Assembly: GCF_900102375.1 (NCBI RefSeq)
Contig: NZ_FNBO01000004.1
Location: forward strand, 62,001 to 126,000
Length of the DNA stretch: 64,000 nucleotides
Source of the DNA: Halorubrum xinjiangense
GTDB lineage: Archaea; Halobacteriota; Halobacteria; Halobacteriales; Haloferacaceae
Reading direction: 5' to 3'
Part shown: positions 34,718-43,843 of the stretch, piece by piece
How the letters are laid out: each line of letters opens with the position of its first letter
How positions within the stretch are numbered: position 1 is the first letter of the stretch
Translations under genes and position numbers: made by a program
The notes under the pieces: generated by a model
Told to the model about the DNA's origin: nothing
The model's input: only the letters and a program-made list of their open reading frames with translations
Databases searched by the model: none

Positions 34718-35326
34718 ATGAGCGATTCGGCCGGCGGTCGCCCCCGCGGCCTCCGGGGGATCGCGCGCACCTGGATCGAGGTACTCGTTCGGCCGCGGCG
34801 GGCGCTCGCGAACGGGATCACGCCCGGCGATCAGGCGCCAGCGCTGACGTTCGCGGTCGCGGTCGCCGCGGCGTTCACGCTCGGCCTGATCGCCTCGGAC
34901 CCCGGAGCGGTGCCGGTCGTCGTCCCGTCCTCCGCGCTGCTGTCCGGGCTCGTGGTGTTCCTCGTCGTGGTCGCGCTGGCGGCGCCGGTCGGCCTCCACC
35001 TGACCGCCGCGGTCGCGACCGTCTCGGTCGTCTTAGCGAGCGTCGAGTTCGACGACGGCGTGGGGCTGCGCGACCGCGGCGGCGTGAGCGAGACGGTCCA
35101 GGCCGTCGCGTACGCGAGTTCGCCGATGGCGCTGGCCGGGCCGGCGGTTCCCGAGTTCCGCGTCCTCTGTGGCGCGTACGCCGCGGTGCTGCTGGTCGTC
35201 GGGCTCCGGACGGTCCACGGGCTGGGGGCGGTGCGGACGGTCGCGGCCGCGCTCCCGCCGGCCGCGCTCGGCTACGGCGTGGGCTACCGCGTCGTGGCCG
35301 CGGCGCGGACGCTGCTCGCGGCGTGA
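34718..35326 (+). CDS. YIP1-family membrane protein
   Basis: A membrane protein of about 202 residues. After a basic stretch WIEVLVRPRRALANGI come four or five hydrophobic segments (about 45-65, 70-100, 130-150, 155-180 and 180-195). The N-terminal VRPRRA...NGITPGDQAPAL motif is typical of the Yip1 family in haloarchaea. Function is unknown. ATG 34718 is preferred to an in-frame GTG at 34706. The gene end is the first unit of a short tandem repeat. Confidence 0.75.
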   Translation: MSDSAGGRPRGLRGIARTWIEVLVRPRRALANGITPGDQAPALTFAVAVAAAFTLGLIASDPGAVPVVVPSSALLSGLVVFLVVVALAAPVGLHLTAAVATVSVVLASVEFDDGVGLRDRGGVSETVQAVAYASSPMALAGPAVPEFRVLCGAYAAVLLVVGLRTVHGLGAVRTVAAALPPAALGYGVGYRVVAAARTLLAA

Positions 35327-35410
35327 CGGGCGGGCGCTCGCGGCGTGACGCTCGGGCGCTCGCGGCGTGACGGGCCGGGCGCTCGCGGCGTGACGCTCGG
35401 GCGCTCGGCG
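35313..35410 (+). repeat. Short tandem repeat at the gene end
   Basis: The phrase GCTCGCGGCGTGACG occurs at the end of the YIP1-family gene (containing its stop) and again three times downstream (units starting 35334, 35356 and 35379), separated by GGCGGGC-like or CTCGG linkers, with a shortened last unit at 35401. Spacing is about 22 bp. It appears to have grown by slippage from the gene end. Confidence 0.75.
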
Positions 35411-35478
35411 CGTTCCCGTCGCGTCGGCCAGCGGGCTTTCGACAACCGTTTTAGGCCCGAGGCTCTCGGTGTACTCAA

Positions 35479-37752
35479 ATGGGATCCTGTATCATCTGTG
35501 GCACCGACGTCGGGGGCGGTCGCGTCTGCGACTCGCACCAGGAAGACGTCGTGTTCGACTTCCGCGGCGACGCTCCCGACGACCTGGTTCCGAGCCGGTT
35601 CTACCGAGGCGTCGTCGACGGGTACGCCGAGTTCGGCGTGTTCGTCGACCTCGCGCCGGGCGTCACCGGACTGCTCCACCGCTCCGAGCTCGACCGTCGA
35701 CTCGACAGCCTCGACTGGGAGCCCGGCGACGAGGTGTTCGTCCAAGTGAAGGGCGTCCGCGACAACGGTAACATCGACCTCGGCTGGTCGATCCGACAGG
35801 CCGACCGCGAGTTCCGCGGCGTCCTCGTTCAGGAGCCCGCCGGGGAGCATCTCCCCGACGAGGAGTCGGACGACGAGGAAGCCGCCGCCGAAGACCAGAC
35901 CGACGAGGGCGGCGCCGAACCCGAAGAATCGACCGACGAGGCGGCCGCGGAAGACGAGGACGAAAAGCGGGTCGACGACGCCGTCGAAGGCGAAGCGCCC
36001 GCCGGCGACAACGTCGTCGAGTCCGACGCCGACCCCGACCCGAGCGGTGAGACGATGTCCGGCGAGGTCAAGGCGAGCGACGAAGCCGACGCGGAGTCCG
36101 CCGAGGCCGAGGAGACCGACGAGACCGAGTTCGTTGCGTCCGACGGGGACGACGAGCCCGACGCCGAGGACGACGAGCCCGACGCCGACGCAGACGCAGA
36201 GGACGACGCAGACGGCGAGGACGACGCAGAACCTGACGCCGACGGGAAGCCAGAGCGCGCGTCGATCACGACGCTCGGAGACGCGGTCGGCGAGACGGTC
36301 CGGATCGAGGGCGAGGTCGTCGGCGTCCGCCAGACCGGTGGCCCGACGGTGTTCGAGGTCAGCGACGAGACGGGCGCCGTCGACGTGGCCGCGTTCGTCG
36401 AGCCGGGCGTCCGGGCGCACCCTGACGTCGAGGTCGGCGACGCGGTGCGGGTCGACGGCGAGGTCGAGAGCCACCGCGGCGACGTCCAGGTCGAGTCCGA
36501 GGCGCTTGTCCTCCTCGACGGCGAGGACGCAGAAGCGGTTCGCCGCCGCATCGCCGAGGCGCTCACCGACGAGGCGCGCCCCGAGGGGCTCCAGCCGCTC
36601 GCGGGCGACGAGACGGTCGCCGAGCTCGCGGACGGCCTGCTCGACGCGGCCGAGGCGGTCCGACGCGCGGTCCTCGAATCGCGGCCGATCGTCGTCCGCC
36701 ACCCGGCGACCGCCGACGGCTACGTCGCGGGCGCCGCGGTCGAGCGCGCCGTCCTCCCGCTGATCCGCGACGAACACGCGAAGAGCGACGCTGAGTACCA
36801 CTACTTCACCCGCCGCCCGCTCGACGAGCCGGTGTACGGGATGGACGCGGCCACCAACGACGCGACGCGGATGCTCCAGGACCGCGACCGCCACGACGAG
36901 AAGCTCCCCCTGTTCCTGCTCGTCGGGGCGGGCTCGACGACCGAGTCCGCGGACGGCATCGACCTGCTGTCGGTGTACGGGGTCGACGCGGTCGTCGTCG
37001 ACGCCGCGGTCGCGGACCCCGAGACGCGGGACGCGGTCGACACGCTCGTCTCGCCGGAGCTGTCCGACGTCGGCGGCGACGAGACGCTCTCGACGGGCGC
37101 GCTCGTCGCCTCGCTGGCGTCGGCGATCAACGACGGGGTCCGCGCCGACCTCCGGCACCTGCCGGCGGTGAGCTACTGGGCGGACGCCCCCGAGCGGTAC
37201 GTGGACCTCGCCCGCGACGCGGGCTACGACGCCGAGCGTGTCGCGGAGCTCCGCGAGGCGGTCGCGCTGGAGGCGTACTACCAGTCGTACCAGGACAAAC
37301 GCGAACTGATCGCGGACCTGCTGTTCTCGGACGGCGGTAACCTCGCGGCGCACGTCTCCGAGCAGTTCCGCGAGAAGCTGGAGACCGAGATCGAGACCGC
37401 GGACGCGAACGTCGTGACCGAGGCGGTCGACGGCGTCGAGTTCGCGCTGCTCGACACCGACGGCTACACGCACCGGTACGACTTCCCGCCGACGCCGCTC
37501 CTCTTGGACGACCTCCACCGACGGCGCGCCGACGGCGAGCCGTTCGCGACGGTCGGGGTCGGCACCGACGAGCTGTACGTGCGCGCGACGGCGGACGTCT
37601 CCGTCCGCGACGTGGCCGAGCGCGCGGCCGAGCTCGCGCCGAAGGCAGATATCGCCACCGCGGGCGTCCGCGAGGGGAAAATTGAGTTCCTCTCGGGCGA
37701 GCGCGACGCCGTCGAGGACGCCGTCGTCGCCGCCGTCGCCGAGTCGTTCTGA
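35479..37752 (+). CDS. RecJ-like DHH-family protein with zinc, S1 and OB domains
   Basis: A 757-residue nucleic-acid-binding protein. A zinc knuckle (C4, C7, C17, H20) is followed by an S1 domain at about 38-112 (GRFYRG-like RFYRGVVDGYAEFGVFVDL), a long acidic linker (115-255), an OB fold near 260-330 and a RecJ/DHH-like C-terminal half from about 395. The first DHH motif is degraded (RHPATADGY near 403, where HxDxDG is expected), and the DHH box is DAA in VVVDAAVADPE near 508. It is therefore probably not an active phosphoesterase but a structural partner, as described for some archaeal RecJ paralogues. Confidence 0.82.
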   Translation: MGSCIICGTDVGGGRVCDSHQEDVVFDFRGDAPDDLVPSRFYRGVVDGYAEFGVFVDLAPGVTGLLHRSELDRRLDSLDWEPGDEVFVQVKGVRDNGNIDLGWSIRQADREFRGVLVQEPAGEHLPDEESDDEEAAAEDQTDEGGAEPEESTDEAAAEDEDEKRVDDAVEGEAPAGDNVVESDADPDPSGETMSGEVKASDEADAESAEAEETDETEFVASDGDDEPDAEDDEPDADADAEDDADGEDDAEPDADGKPERASITTLGDAVGETVRIEGEVVGVRQTGGPTVFEVSDETGAVDVAAFVEPGVRAHPDVEVGDAVRVDGEVESHRGDVQVESEALVLLDGEDAEAVRRRIAEALTDEARPEGLQPLAGDETVAELADGLLDAAEAVRRAVLESRPIVVRHPATADGYVAGAAVERAVLPLIRDEHAKSDAEYHYFTRRPLDEPVYGMDAATNDATRMLQDRDRHDEKLPLFLLVGAGSTTESADGIDLLSVYGVDAVVVDAAVADPETRDAVDTLVSPELSDVGGDETLSTGALVASLASAINDGVRADLRHLPAVSYWADAPERYVDLARDAGYDAERVAELREAVALEAYYQSYQDKRELIADLLFSDGGNLAAHVSEQFREKLETEIETADANVVTEAVDGVEFALLDTDGYTHRYDFPPTPLLLDDLHRRRADGEPFATVGVGTDELYVRATADVSVRDVAERAAELAPKADIATAGVREGKIEFLSGERDAVEDAVVAAVAESF

Positions 37753-37893
37753 GCCGGGCGCTTCGATCCGGGCGCTCCGGGCCGAAGTATGCGCGATAGT
37801 GTTCTTTTATTCCTGTTCGAAAACTGTTGAGCATCGGATCCGCCGGTAGATTATTACAGGTGTGTGATTCTTTCACATCTAGGTGTCACAGAC
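37753..37893 (+). promoter_or_regulatory. Promoter region of the DoxX gene with inverted repeat
   Basis: An AT-rich interval. TGTGA (37863-37867) and TCACA (37873-37877) form an inverted repeat with a 5-base spacer immediately upstream of the gene, next to a third similar half-site in GTGTCACA. This would suit a dimeric repressor. TATA-like TTTTATT lies near 37805 and GATTATTA near 37850. Confidence 0.45.
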
Positions 37894-38475
37894 ATGGCCA
37901 CACAACCCTCTGAACGGACGCTTCGCGCGGAGCTACTCGGTCGCAACGTGGAGTTCAACTACTCCGAGACCTGGCTCGCGTACTCGATGCTCGGGCTCCG
38001 GGTCGTGATGGCGTGGGTGTTCCTCCAAGCCGGCTTAGAGAAGCTGTTCGAAGGCGGGCTCGCGGATCCACTCGCGTGGAGTTCAGTGGGGTTCCTCCAG
38101 AACGCCATCGCGGACGGTAACCCGCTACAGGGGCTGTTCCTCTTTTTCGCGGACTACGCCGCGATCATCGACCCGATGGTGGTGTTCGGGCAGATCCTGA
38201 TCGGGTTGGCGCTGCTGTTCGGCGTCCTCTTCCGGTTCGCGGCGCTGATGGGCGCGATCATGATGTCGATGTTCTGGACCGCGGCGTGGCAGGGCGGGCT
38301 CATGGACGGGTTCCCGGTGGCGCACGGCTACTTCGTCGACAGCTCGCTCGTGTACATGCTGATCCTGTTCGGCCTCGGCGCGTGGGGCGCGGGACGGATC
38401 GTCGGGGTCGACCGGGCATTAGAGCAGACGGAGCTCGTCAGGAACGCTCCGGCCCTGCGGTACCTGCTCGGGTGA
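37894..38475 (+). CDS. DoxX family membrane protein
   Basis: A 193-residue protein with four membrane spans (about 28-50, 75-98, 100-125 and 140-165). The motif RVVMAWVFLQAGLEKL at the first span and GQILIGLALLFGVLFRFAALMGA later are DoxX signatures. Members include subunits of archaeal thiosulfate:quinone oxidoreductase and many of unknown role. Start ATG 37894. No DoxA-like partner is adjacent. Confidence 0.87.
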   Translation: MATQPSERTLRAELLGRNVEFNYSETWLAYSMLGLRVVMAWVFLQAGLEKLFEGGLADPLAWSSVGFLQNAIADGNPLQGLFLFFADYAAIIDPMVVFGQILIGLALLFGVLFRFAALMGAIMMSMFWTAAWQGGLMDGFPVAHGYFVDSSLVYMLILFGLGAWGAGRIVGVDRALEQTELVRNAPALRYLLG

Positions 38476-38503
38476 CGCGGCCGACCGGGGCACGACACGG
38501 CGG

Positions 38504-39157
38504 TCACCGCCGGGTGAACGGGCCGGGCGGGAGGATGAGGTCGTCGAGCTCCGGCCGCTGTTTTACGTTGAACACGACCGACAGCTCGTCTGTCAGCGGG
38601 TAGCCGTTACAGGAGAGTCGGAACCCCCGCTCGGCGAGGTCGTCGGGCATGATGTGGTCGGTCGGCTGGGAGAGCTCCCCCTCGGCGAGGTACACCGCGC
38701 AGTTCGCGCAGGCGCCGCCGCGACAGGAGAAGGGCCACGCGAAGCCGCTGCGCTCGGCCGCCTCCAGCAGGCTCTCGTCGGGGTGGACGAGCAGGCGACC
38801 GTGGGCGTCGGGGCCGAGGTCGGCGTGTCCGGCCTTCCGGAACAGCTCGTCGTCGTCGAGTGACCAGCCGTAGTCGACGACGGCCTCGTAGTCGAGGAAC
38901 TCGACGCGGGTCGACTTCGGCTCGCGCGCGTCGTCCCCCTCGGTGAGGTCGACGTCCGCGGGGTCGGTCCCGTCGCCCCCGTCGCCGTCGTCGTCGCGCT
39001 CGGACAGCTCTCGGTAGGCGCGGCGGACGAGCTGGAACTCCTCGATCGAACCGCCCTGGTCGGGGTGCGCGCGCTTCACGCGCTCGCGGTAGGCCCGTTC
39101 GACCGCCTCGTCGTCGGCGTCCTCGTCGACCTCCAACACCTCGAACGGGGAGACCAT
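38504..39157 (-). CDS. J-domain / [2Fe-2S] ferredoxin fusion protein
   Basis: A 217-residue soluble protein. Residues 1-55 form a J domain with the HPD motif at residues 31-33. A 40-residue acidic linker follows, then a plant-type [2Fe-2S] ferredoxin domain with cysteines C145, C150, C153 and C183 (CRGGACANC). The J domain would recruit DnaK-type chaperones and the ferredoxin would carry electrons; the fusion is common in haloarchaea as far as I recall. The start is ATG 39157. It is divergent from the FEN1 gene. Confidence 0.87.
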   Translation of the reverse strand: MVSPFEVLEVDEDADDEAVERAYRERVKRAHPDQGGSIEEFQLVRRAYRELSERDDDGDGGDGTDPADVDLTEGDDAREPKSTRVEFLDYEAVVDYGWSLDDDELFRKAGHADLGPDAHGRLLVHPDESLLEAAERSGFAWPFSCRGGACANCAVYLAEGELSQPTDHIMPDDLAERGFRLSCNGYPLTDELSVVFNVKQRPELDDLILPPGPFTRR

Positions 39158-39296
39158 TCAGACGCATCTCCGTACGCGCGTGACGCACATAAACTGCCCA
39201 GAAGTCGGCAGGCGGATCGCGGGGGGACTGCGAGCGGCGATCGCGGCGCGGTACGGACCCGTCAGCGTTTACAAGCGGCGCGCCCTGAGTCCGACA

Positions 39297-40274
39297 ATGG
39301 GAAACGCCGACCTGCGCGACCTCGCGTCGATCCGCGACGTCCCCTTCGCGGAGCTGGAGGGGAGCGTCGTCGCCGTCGACGCGCACAACTGGCTGTACCG
39401 CTACCTCACGACGACGGTCAAGTGGACGGCCGACGAGGCGTACACCACGGCCGACGGCGTCGAGGTCGCGAACCTGATCGGGGTCGTCCAGGGGCTCCCG
39501 AAGTTCTTCGAACACGACCTGATCCCCGTGATGGTGTTCGACGGCGCCGTCACCGACCTGAAGGCCGACGAGGTGGCGGAGCGCCGCGAGAAGCGCGAGG
39601 CGGCCGAGGAGCGACGGGCGGCGGCCGAGGAGCGCGGCGACGCCGTCGAGGCCGCGCGCCTCGAAGCGCGCACGCAGCGGCTCACCGACACGATACAGGA
39701 GACGACCCGCGAGCTACTGGAACGCCTCGACGTGCCGATCGTCGAGGCGCCCGCCGAGGGGGAAGCGCAGTGCGCGTACATGGCGGCGACCGGGACCGTT
39801 GACCACGCCGGCAGCGAGGACTACGACACCCTGCTCTTCGGCGCGCCGACGACGCTCCGCCAGCTGACGAGCAAGGGCGACCCGGAGCTGATGGACCTCG
39901 CGGCGACGCTTTCGGAGCTGGGGCTCGATCGACAGGGGCTCGTCGACGTGGCGATGCTCTGTGGCACCGACTTCAACGAGGGCGTCCGCGGGATCGGCCC
40001 GAAGACCGCGGTGAAAGCGGTGACGGAACACGGCGACCTGTGGGGCGTGCTGGAGGCGCGCGACGCCGAGATCCCGAACGCCGAGGCGATCCGGGAGCTG
40101 TTCATGGACCCCCCGGCCGAGGACGTCGCGGTCGACGCCGACGTGAACCCCGACGTCGAGGCCGCCCGCGCGTACGTCGTCGACGAGTGGGGCGTCGCCG
40201 CCGACGAGGTCGAACGCGGGTTCGAGCGCATCGCGGAGTCGCAGGTCCAGACCGGGCTCGACCGGTGGACCTGA
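39297..40274 (+). CDS. fen: Flap endonuclease 1
   Basis: Structure-specific nuclease that removes 5' flaps in Okazaki fragment processing and repair. The 325-residue protein starts [10 protein letters not shown], with N-terminal acidic site residues in [18 protein letters not shown] and [14 protein letters not shown], and the later D in [11 protein letters not shown] and [17 protein letters not shown] (helix-hairpin-helix). The C-terminus [10 protein letters not shown] is a PCNA-binding (PIP-like) peptide. Start chosen at ATG 39297. Confidence 0.95.
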   Translation: MGNADLRDLASIRDVPFAELEGSVVAVDAHNWLYRYLTTTVKWTADEAYTTADGVEVANLIGVVQGLPKFFEHDLIPVMVFDGAVTDLKADEVAERREKREAAEERRAAAEERGDAVEAARLEARTQRLTDTIQETTRELLERLDVPIVEAPAEGEAQCAYMAATGTVDHAGSEDYDTLLFGAPTTLRQLTSKGDPELMDLAATLSELGLDRQGLVDVAMLCGTDFNEGVRGIGPKTAVKAVTEHGDLWGVLEARDAEIPNAEAIRELFMDPPAEDVAVDADVNPDVEAARAYVVDEWGVAADEVERGFERIAESQVQTGLDRWT

Positions 40275-40413
40275 CGGGGCGCGTCGAACGACGATCCGAC
40301 GGTCGTCCGCGGGCGCAACCGCCGCGAACACACCTTTTATTTCCTCGTCGTCAGAAGAGTGAATCACACGTGTCGCGGGCCGAAACCCGAGCGGACCGCG
40401 GCGACCCTGACCA

Positions 40414-40797
40414 ATGAGCTTCGACGTTCCCGACGACAGACGGTATCTGGAATCGCACGAGTGGGCGACGACCGGCGGCGAGGCCGTCCGTGTCGGCGTC
40501 TCCGACTTCGCGCAAGACGAGCTCGGCGAAGTGGTGTTCGTCGAGCTCCCCGAGGTCGGCGACGAGATCGCCGCCGGCGAGTCGTTCGGCGTCGTCGAAT
40601 CTATCAAGGCCGTCTCTGACCTCTACGCGCCCGTCTCGGGCGAGGTCGTCGCGGTCAACGAGGACCTGTTCGACCAGCCGGAGCTCGTCAACGAGGACCC
40701 GTACGGCGACGGCTGGATGCTGGAGGTCGCCCCCGCCGACGGCGGCGACGCCGAGGGACTGCTCGACGCCGACGCGTACGACGACCAGATCGCTTGA
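40414..40797 (+). CDS. gcvH: Glycine cleavage system H protein
   Basis: Lipoyl carrier that shuttles the aminomethyl group between P and T proteins. The 127-residue protein has the lipoylated Lys65 in [11 protein letters not shown] and the family pattern [14 protein letters not shown]. It heads the gcvH-gcvPA-gcvPB group; gcvT is not adjacent. A TATA-like CCTTTTATTTC lies near 40333 upstream. Confidence 0.95.
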   Translation: MSFDVPDDRRYLESHEWATTGGEAVRVGVSDFAQDELGEVVFVELPEVGDEIAAGESFGVVESIKAVSDLYAPVSGEVVAVNEDLFDQPELVNEDPYGDGWMLEVAPADGGDAEGLLDADAYDDQIA

Positions 40798-41007
40798 TTC
40801 CCGGACCGACGCCGAGAGCGGACCGCGGACCGGCACCGGGGACGGACAGCGGACCGAAGACGACACACCCACCCGACACACGACCATGACCACGCCACCT
40901 TCCGACGCCGCTTCACCCGCGAACCGACGAGCCGCGAACCGACGAGTCGCAACCGGACGGGCCACAGACGAGCGGTCGACCGACCGCGGACGAGGCGGAG
41001 CGAACCG
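40798..41007 (+). other. gcvH-gcvPA spacer with short open frame
   Basis: A 210-bp gap in an otherwise compact group. It is built of repeated motifs (GCGGACCG, CGAACCGACGAG). From ATG 40886 a 41-residue Arg/Ser/Thr-rich frame runs to TGA at 41009-41011, which overlaps the gcvPA start (ATGA). No known riboswitch fold is apparent. Confidence 0.4.
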
Positions 41008-41011
41008 ATGA
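40886..41011 (+). CDS. Possible small peptide coupled to gcvPA
   Basis: A 41-residue frame beginning [20 protein letters not shown]. It ends in an ATGA overlap with gcvPA, the arrangement used for coupled translation. The composition (Arg, Ala, Ser, Thr) is unusual for a halophile, where proteins are acidic. It may be a translated leader peptide or a chance frame in repetitive DNA; I favour caution. Confidence 0.25.
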   Translation: MTTPPSDAASPANRRAANRRVATGRATDERSTDRGRGGANR

Positions 41012-42384
41012 GCTGGGCGAACGGCACGCCGTACGCGCCCCACACCGACGACGAGACCGCGGCGATGCTGGCGGCGATCGGCGTCGACGACGAGGAGGCG
41101 CTGTTCGACATCCCGGAGTCGGTCGCCTTCGACGGCGACTTCGGCATCGACGCGCGGACCGAACGCGAGATACGCGACGAGTGCGCGCGGGTCTTCGCGC
41201 GAAACGACGACCTCACGGAGTTCCTCGGCCGGGGCCACTACGGCCACTACGTGCCGAGCGTCGTCGACCACCTCGCGGACCGCGCCGAGTTCCTCACGAG
41301 CTACACCCAGTACCAGCCGGAGGTCTCGCAGGGGTTCCTCCAGGCGCTCTTCGAGTACCAGTCGATGCTGGTCGAGCTCACCGGGCTCGACGTCGCGAAC
41401 TGCTCGATGTACGACGCCGCGACCGCGCTGGGCGAGGCCGCGACGCTCGCGGACCGCGTCCGGTCGACCTCGGGCGACACCGTCCTCGTCCCGGAACAGC
41501 TTCGCGAGGGGAAGCGAGCGGTGCTGGAGAACTACTGCGACGGCGCCGACCTGACCGTCGAGACGTACCCGATGGCCGACGGGACGGCCGACGTCGACGC
41601 GCTCGCCGACCGCGCAGGCGACGACGTCGTGATGGTGTACGCCGAGAGCCCGACCGTCCGCGGCTGTCTCGAAGAGCGGCTCGCGGCCATCGGTGAGGTC
41701 GCCGACGAGACCGACGCGCTGTTCGCGCTCGGCTCCGACGTCGTGGCGCTGTCGGTCCTAGAGTCGCCGGAGGCGGTCGGCGCCGACGTCGTCGTCGGCG
41801 AGGCCGGGGCGCTCGGCCTGCCGACCAGCTACGGCATGGGGCTGGGGATCTTCGCCTGCCGGGACGACTTCCTGCGGCAGGTGCCCGGCCGGCTCGTCGG
41901 CGCGAGCGAGGAGCGCGCGCCGCCGGAGGGGGCGCGAGACGGAGGCGCCGGAGGCGCCGACGCCGGCGGCACCCGCGCGTACACGCTGACGCTCCAGACG
42001 CGCGAACAGCACATCCGCAAGGAGCGGGCCACCTCGAACATCTGCACGAACCAGGCGTGGGTCGCGCTCCGTGCGGCGATCCACGCGGCGACACTGGGTC
42101 CGGACGGGCTCGTCGACCTCGCGAACGACTGCGTCCGGGAGGCGGCCGCGCTCGCCGACCGGATCGACGAGCTCTCCGGCGCGGCCGCGCCCGTCCACGA
42201 CCGTCACCACTTCCGGGAGTTCGCGGTGCGGGTCGACCAGCCGGCGGCGCCGGTCGCCGAGGACTTGGAGAAGGAGGGGTTCGCGGTCCACGCGATCGGC
42301 GAGCACCTGCTTCAGGTGTGCGTCACCGACCTGAACGCCGGGAAGACAGACGAGCTCGTCGCGGCCTTCGAGGAGGTGCTTTGA
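41008..42384 (+). CDS. gcvPA: Glycine dehydrogenase (decarboxylating) subunit 1
   Basis: The alpha half of the split P protein, which decarboxylates glycine with pyridoxal phosphate in the beta half. The 458-residue protein contains [19 protein letters not shown] near residue 73, [20 protein letters not shown] near 98 and [13 protein letters not shown] near 346, all family motifs. A Gly/Ala/Asp-rich insertion lies at about 307-325. Its TGA overlaps the gcvPB ATG by one base. Confidence 0.95.
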   Translation: MSWANGTPYAPHTDDETAAMLAAIGVDDEEALFDIPESVAFDGDFGIDARTEREIRDECARVFARNDDLTEFLGRGHYGHYVPSVVDHLADRAEFLTSYTQYQPEVSQGFLQALFEYQSMLVELTGLDVANCSMYDAATALGEAATLADRVRSTSGDTVLVPEQLREGKRAVLENYCDGADLTVETYPMADGTADVDALADRAGDDVVMVYAESPTVRGCLEERLAAIGEVADETDALFALGSDVVALSVLESPEAVGADVVVGEAGALGLPTSYGMGLGIFACRDDFLRQVPGRLVGASEERAPPEGARDGGAGGADAGGTRAYTLTLQTREQHIRKERATSNICTNQAWVALRAAIHAATLGPDGLVDLANDCVREAAALADRIDELSGAAAPVHDRHHFREFAVRVDQPAAPVAEDLEKEGFAVHAIGEHLLQVCVTDLNAGKTDELVAAFEEVL

Positions 42385-43814
42385 TGATCCACGACCAGGC
42401 GAACTACGAGCGAGAGGGCGAGGACGTCCGCGAGCCGCTGCTCTCGGAGAAAGGCCAAGAGACCGTCGACGTGCGGGAGGACTCCCCGCTGCCCGACGAC
42501 CTGACCCGCGAGGAGCTGACGCTGCCGAACCCGTCGGAGCCGGAGACGGCGCGTCACTACACCCGGCTCTCGCAGATGAACTGGGCGATCGACTCGGGGC
42601 CGTACCCGCTCGGGAGCTGTACGATGAAGTACAACCCCAAGTTCACCGAGGACGTGGCGGCCGACCCGAACGCGGCGATCCACCCCGATCGCTCCGCGCG
42701 CTCCGCGCAGGGGAACCTCGAGCTCCAGTGCCGGCTCCAGGAGGTCCTCGCGGACATCGGCGGAATGGACGCCGTCACGCTCCAGCCGCCGGCGGGCGCC
42801 GCCGGGGAGCTGACGGGCATCCTCGTCGCGAAGGCGTACCACGAACACCACGGCAACGACCGCTCTGAGGTCGTGATCCCGGCGTCGGCGCACGGGACGA
42901 ACTTCGCGACGGCGGCGACCGCGGGCTACGACGTGGTCGAACTGCCCTCGGGCGAGGACGGCCGCGTCGATCTCGAAGCCCTGGAGGCGGCCGTCGGCGA
43001 CGAGACGGCCGCCTTGATGCTCACGAACCCGAACACCGTCGGGCTCTTCGAGCGCGACATCTCCGAGATCGCGGACATCGTTCACGACGCCGGCGGCCTG
43101 CTCTACTACGACGGCGCGAACCTCAACGCGCTGCTCGGCCGCGGGCGCCCCGGCGACATGGGGTTCGATGTGATGCACTACAACGTCCACAAGACGTTCG
43201 CGACGCCCCACGGCGGCGGCGGCCCCGGCGCCGGGCCGGTCGGCGTCGTCGACGAGCTGGCGCCGTTCCTCCCGACGCCGCGGGTGCGCGAGGCGGCGGA
43301 GGGGTCGGGGTACGAGCGCTTCGAGCCGGACCACACGATCGGAAAGGTCCACGGCTTCGCGGGCAACTGGCTCGTGCTGGTCAAGGCGTACGCGTACATC
43401 GCCCGCCTCGGCGACGGGGGGCTGTCGGACGCGGCGGCGAAGGCCGTCCTCAACGCGAACTACCTCGCCGAGCGGATCGATCTCGACGTGCCGCACGGCC
43501 CCTTCCACCACGAGTTCGCGGCGACCGCGGGCGACCGCGACGCGGCCGACGTCGCCAAGCGCATGCTTGATTTCGGCGTCCACCCGCCGACGACGAAGTG
43601 GCCGGAGATGGTGCCGGAGGCGATGCTGACCGAGCCGACGGAGATCGAGGGACAGTCCTCGCTCGACGACCTCGCCGAGGCGTTCAACCTCGCGTACGCC
43701 GACACCGACGAGGCGCTCGACGCGGCCCCGAACCGGACCGCCGCGGGCCGGATCGACCAGGTCGGCGCCGCGCGGAACCCGCGGCTCTCGTGGCAGGCGC
43801 TCGACGGGGAGTAG
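42384..43814 (+). CDS. gcvPB: Glycine dehydrogenase (decarboxylating) subunit 2
   Basis: The PLP-binding beta half of glycine dehydrogenase. PLP is bound by Lys270 in YNVHKTFATPHGGGGPG. LGSCTMKYNPK near residue 78 and LQPPAGAAGELTG near 133 are further signatures. Start at ATG 42384, one base into the gcvPA stop; length 476 residues. Together with gcvPA, gcvH and an unlinked gcvT it yields methylene-tetrahydrofolate, NADH, CO2 and ammonia. Confidence 0.95.
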   Translation: MIHDQANYEREGEDVREPLLSEKGQETVDVREDSPLPDDLTREELTLPNPSEPETARHYTRLSQMNWAIDSGPYPLGSCTMKYNPKFTEDVAADPNAAIHPDRSARSAQGNLELQCRLQEVLADIGGMDAVTLQPPAGAAGELTGILVAKAYHEHHGNDRSEVVIPASAHGTNFATAATAGYDVVELPSGEDGRVDLEALEAAVGDETAALMLTNPNTVGLFERDISEIADIVHDAGGLLYYDGANLNALLGRGRPGDMGFDVMHYNVHKTFATPHGGGGPGAGPVGVVDELAPFLPTPRVREAAEGSGYERFEPDHTIGKVHGFAGNWLVLVKAYAYIARLGDGGLSDAAAKAVLNANYLAERIDLDVPHGPFHHEFAATAGDRDAADVAKRMLDFGVHPPTTKWPEMVPEAMLTEPTEIEGQSSLDDLAEAFNLAYADTDEALDAAPNRTAAGRIDQVGAARNPRLSWQALDGE

Positions 43815-43843
43815 GGCGACTCCGAGGGAAGGGGTCGGCCGCG

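Noticed and set aside
35284-37518. A 744-codon minus-strand frame opposite the RecJ-like gene
   Set aside because: Val/Gly/Arg-rich shadow of an acidic Asp/Glu coding sequence on the other strand.
40798-41007. Glycine riboswitch ahead of gcvPA
   Set aside because: I see no tandem aptamer pattern; the interval is a repeat-rich spacer with a short frame, and glycine riboswitches are a bacterial feature as far as I know.
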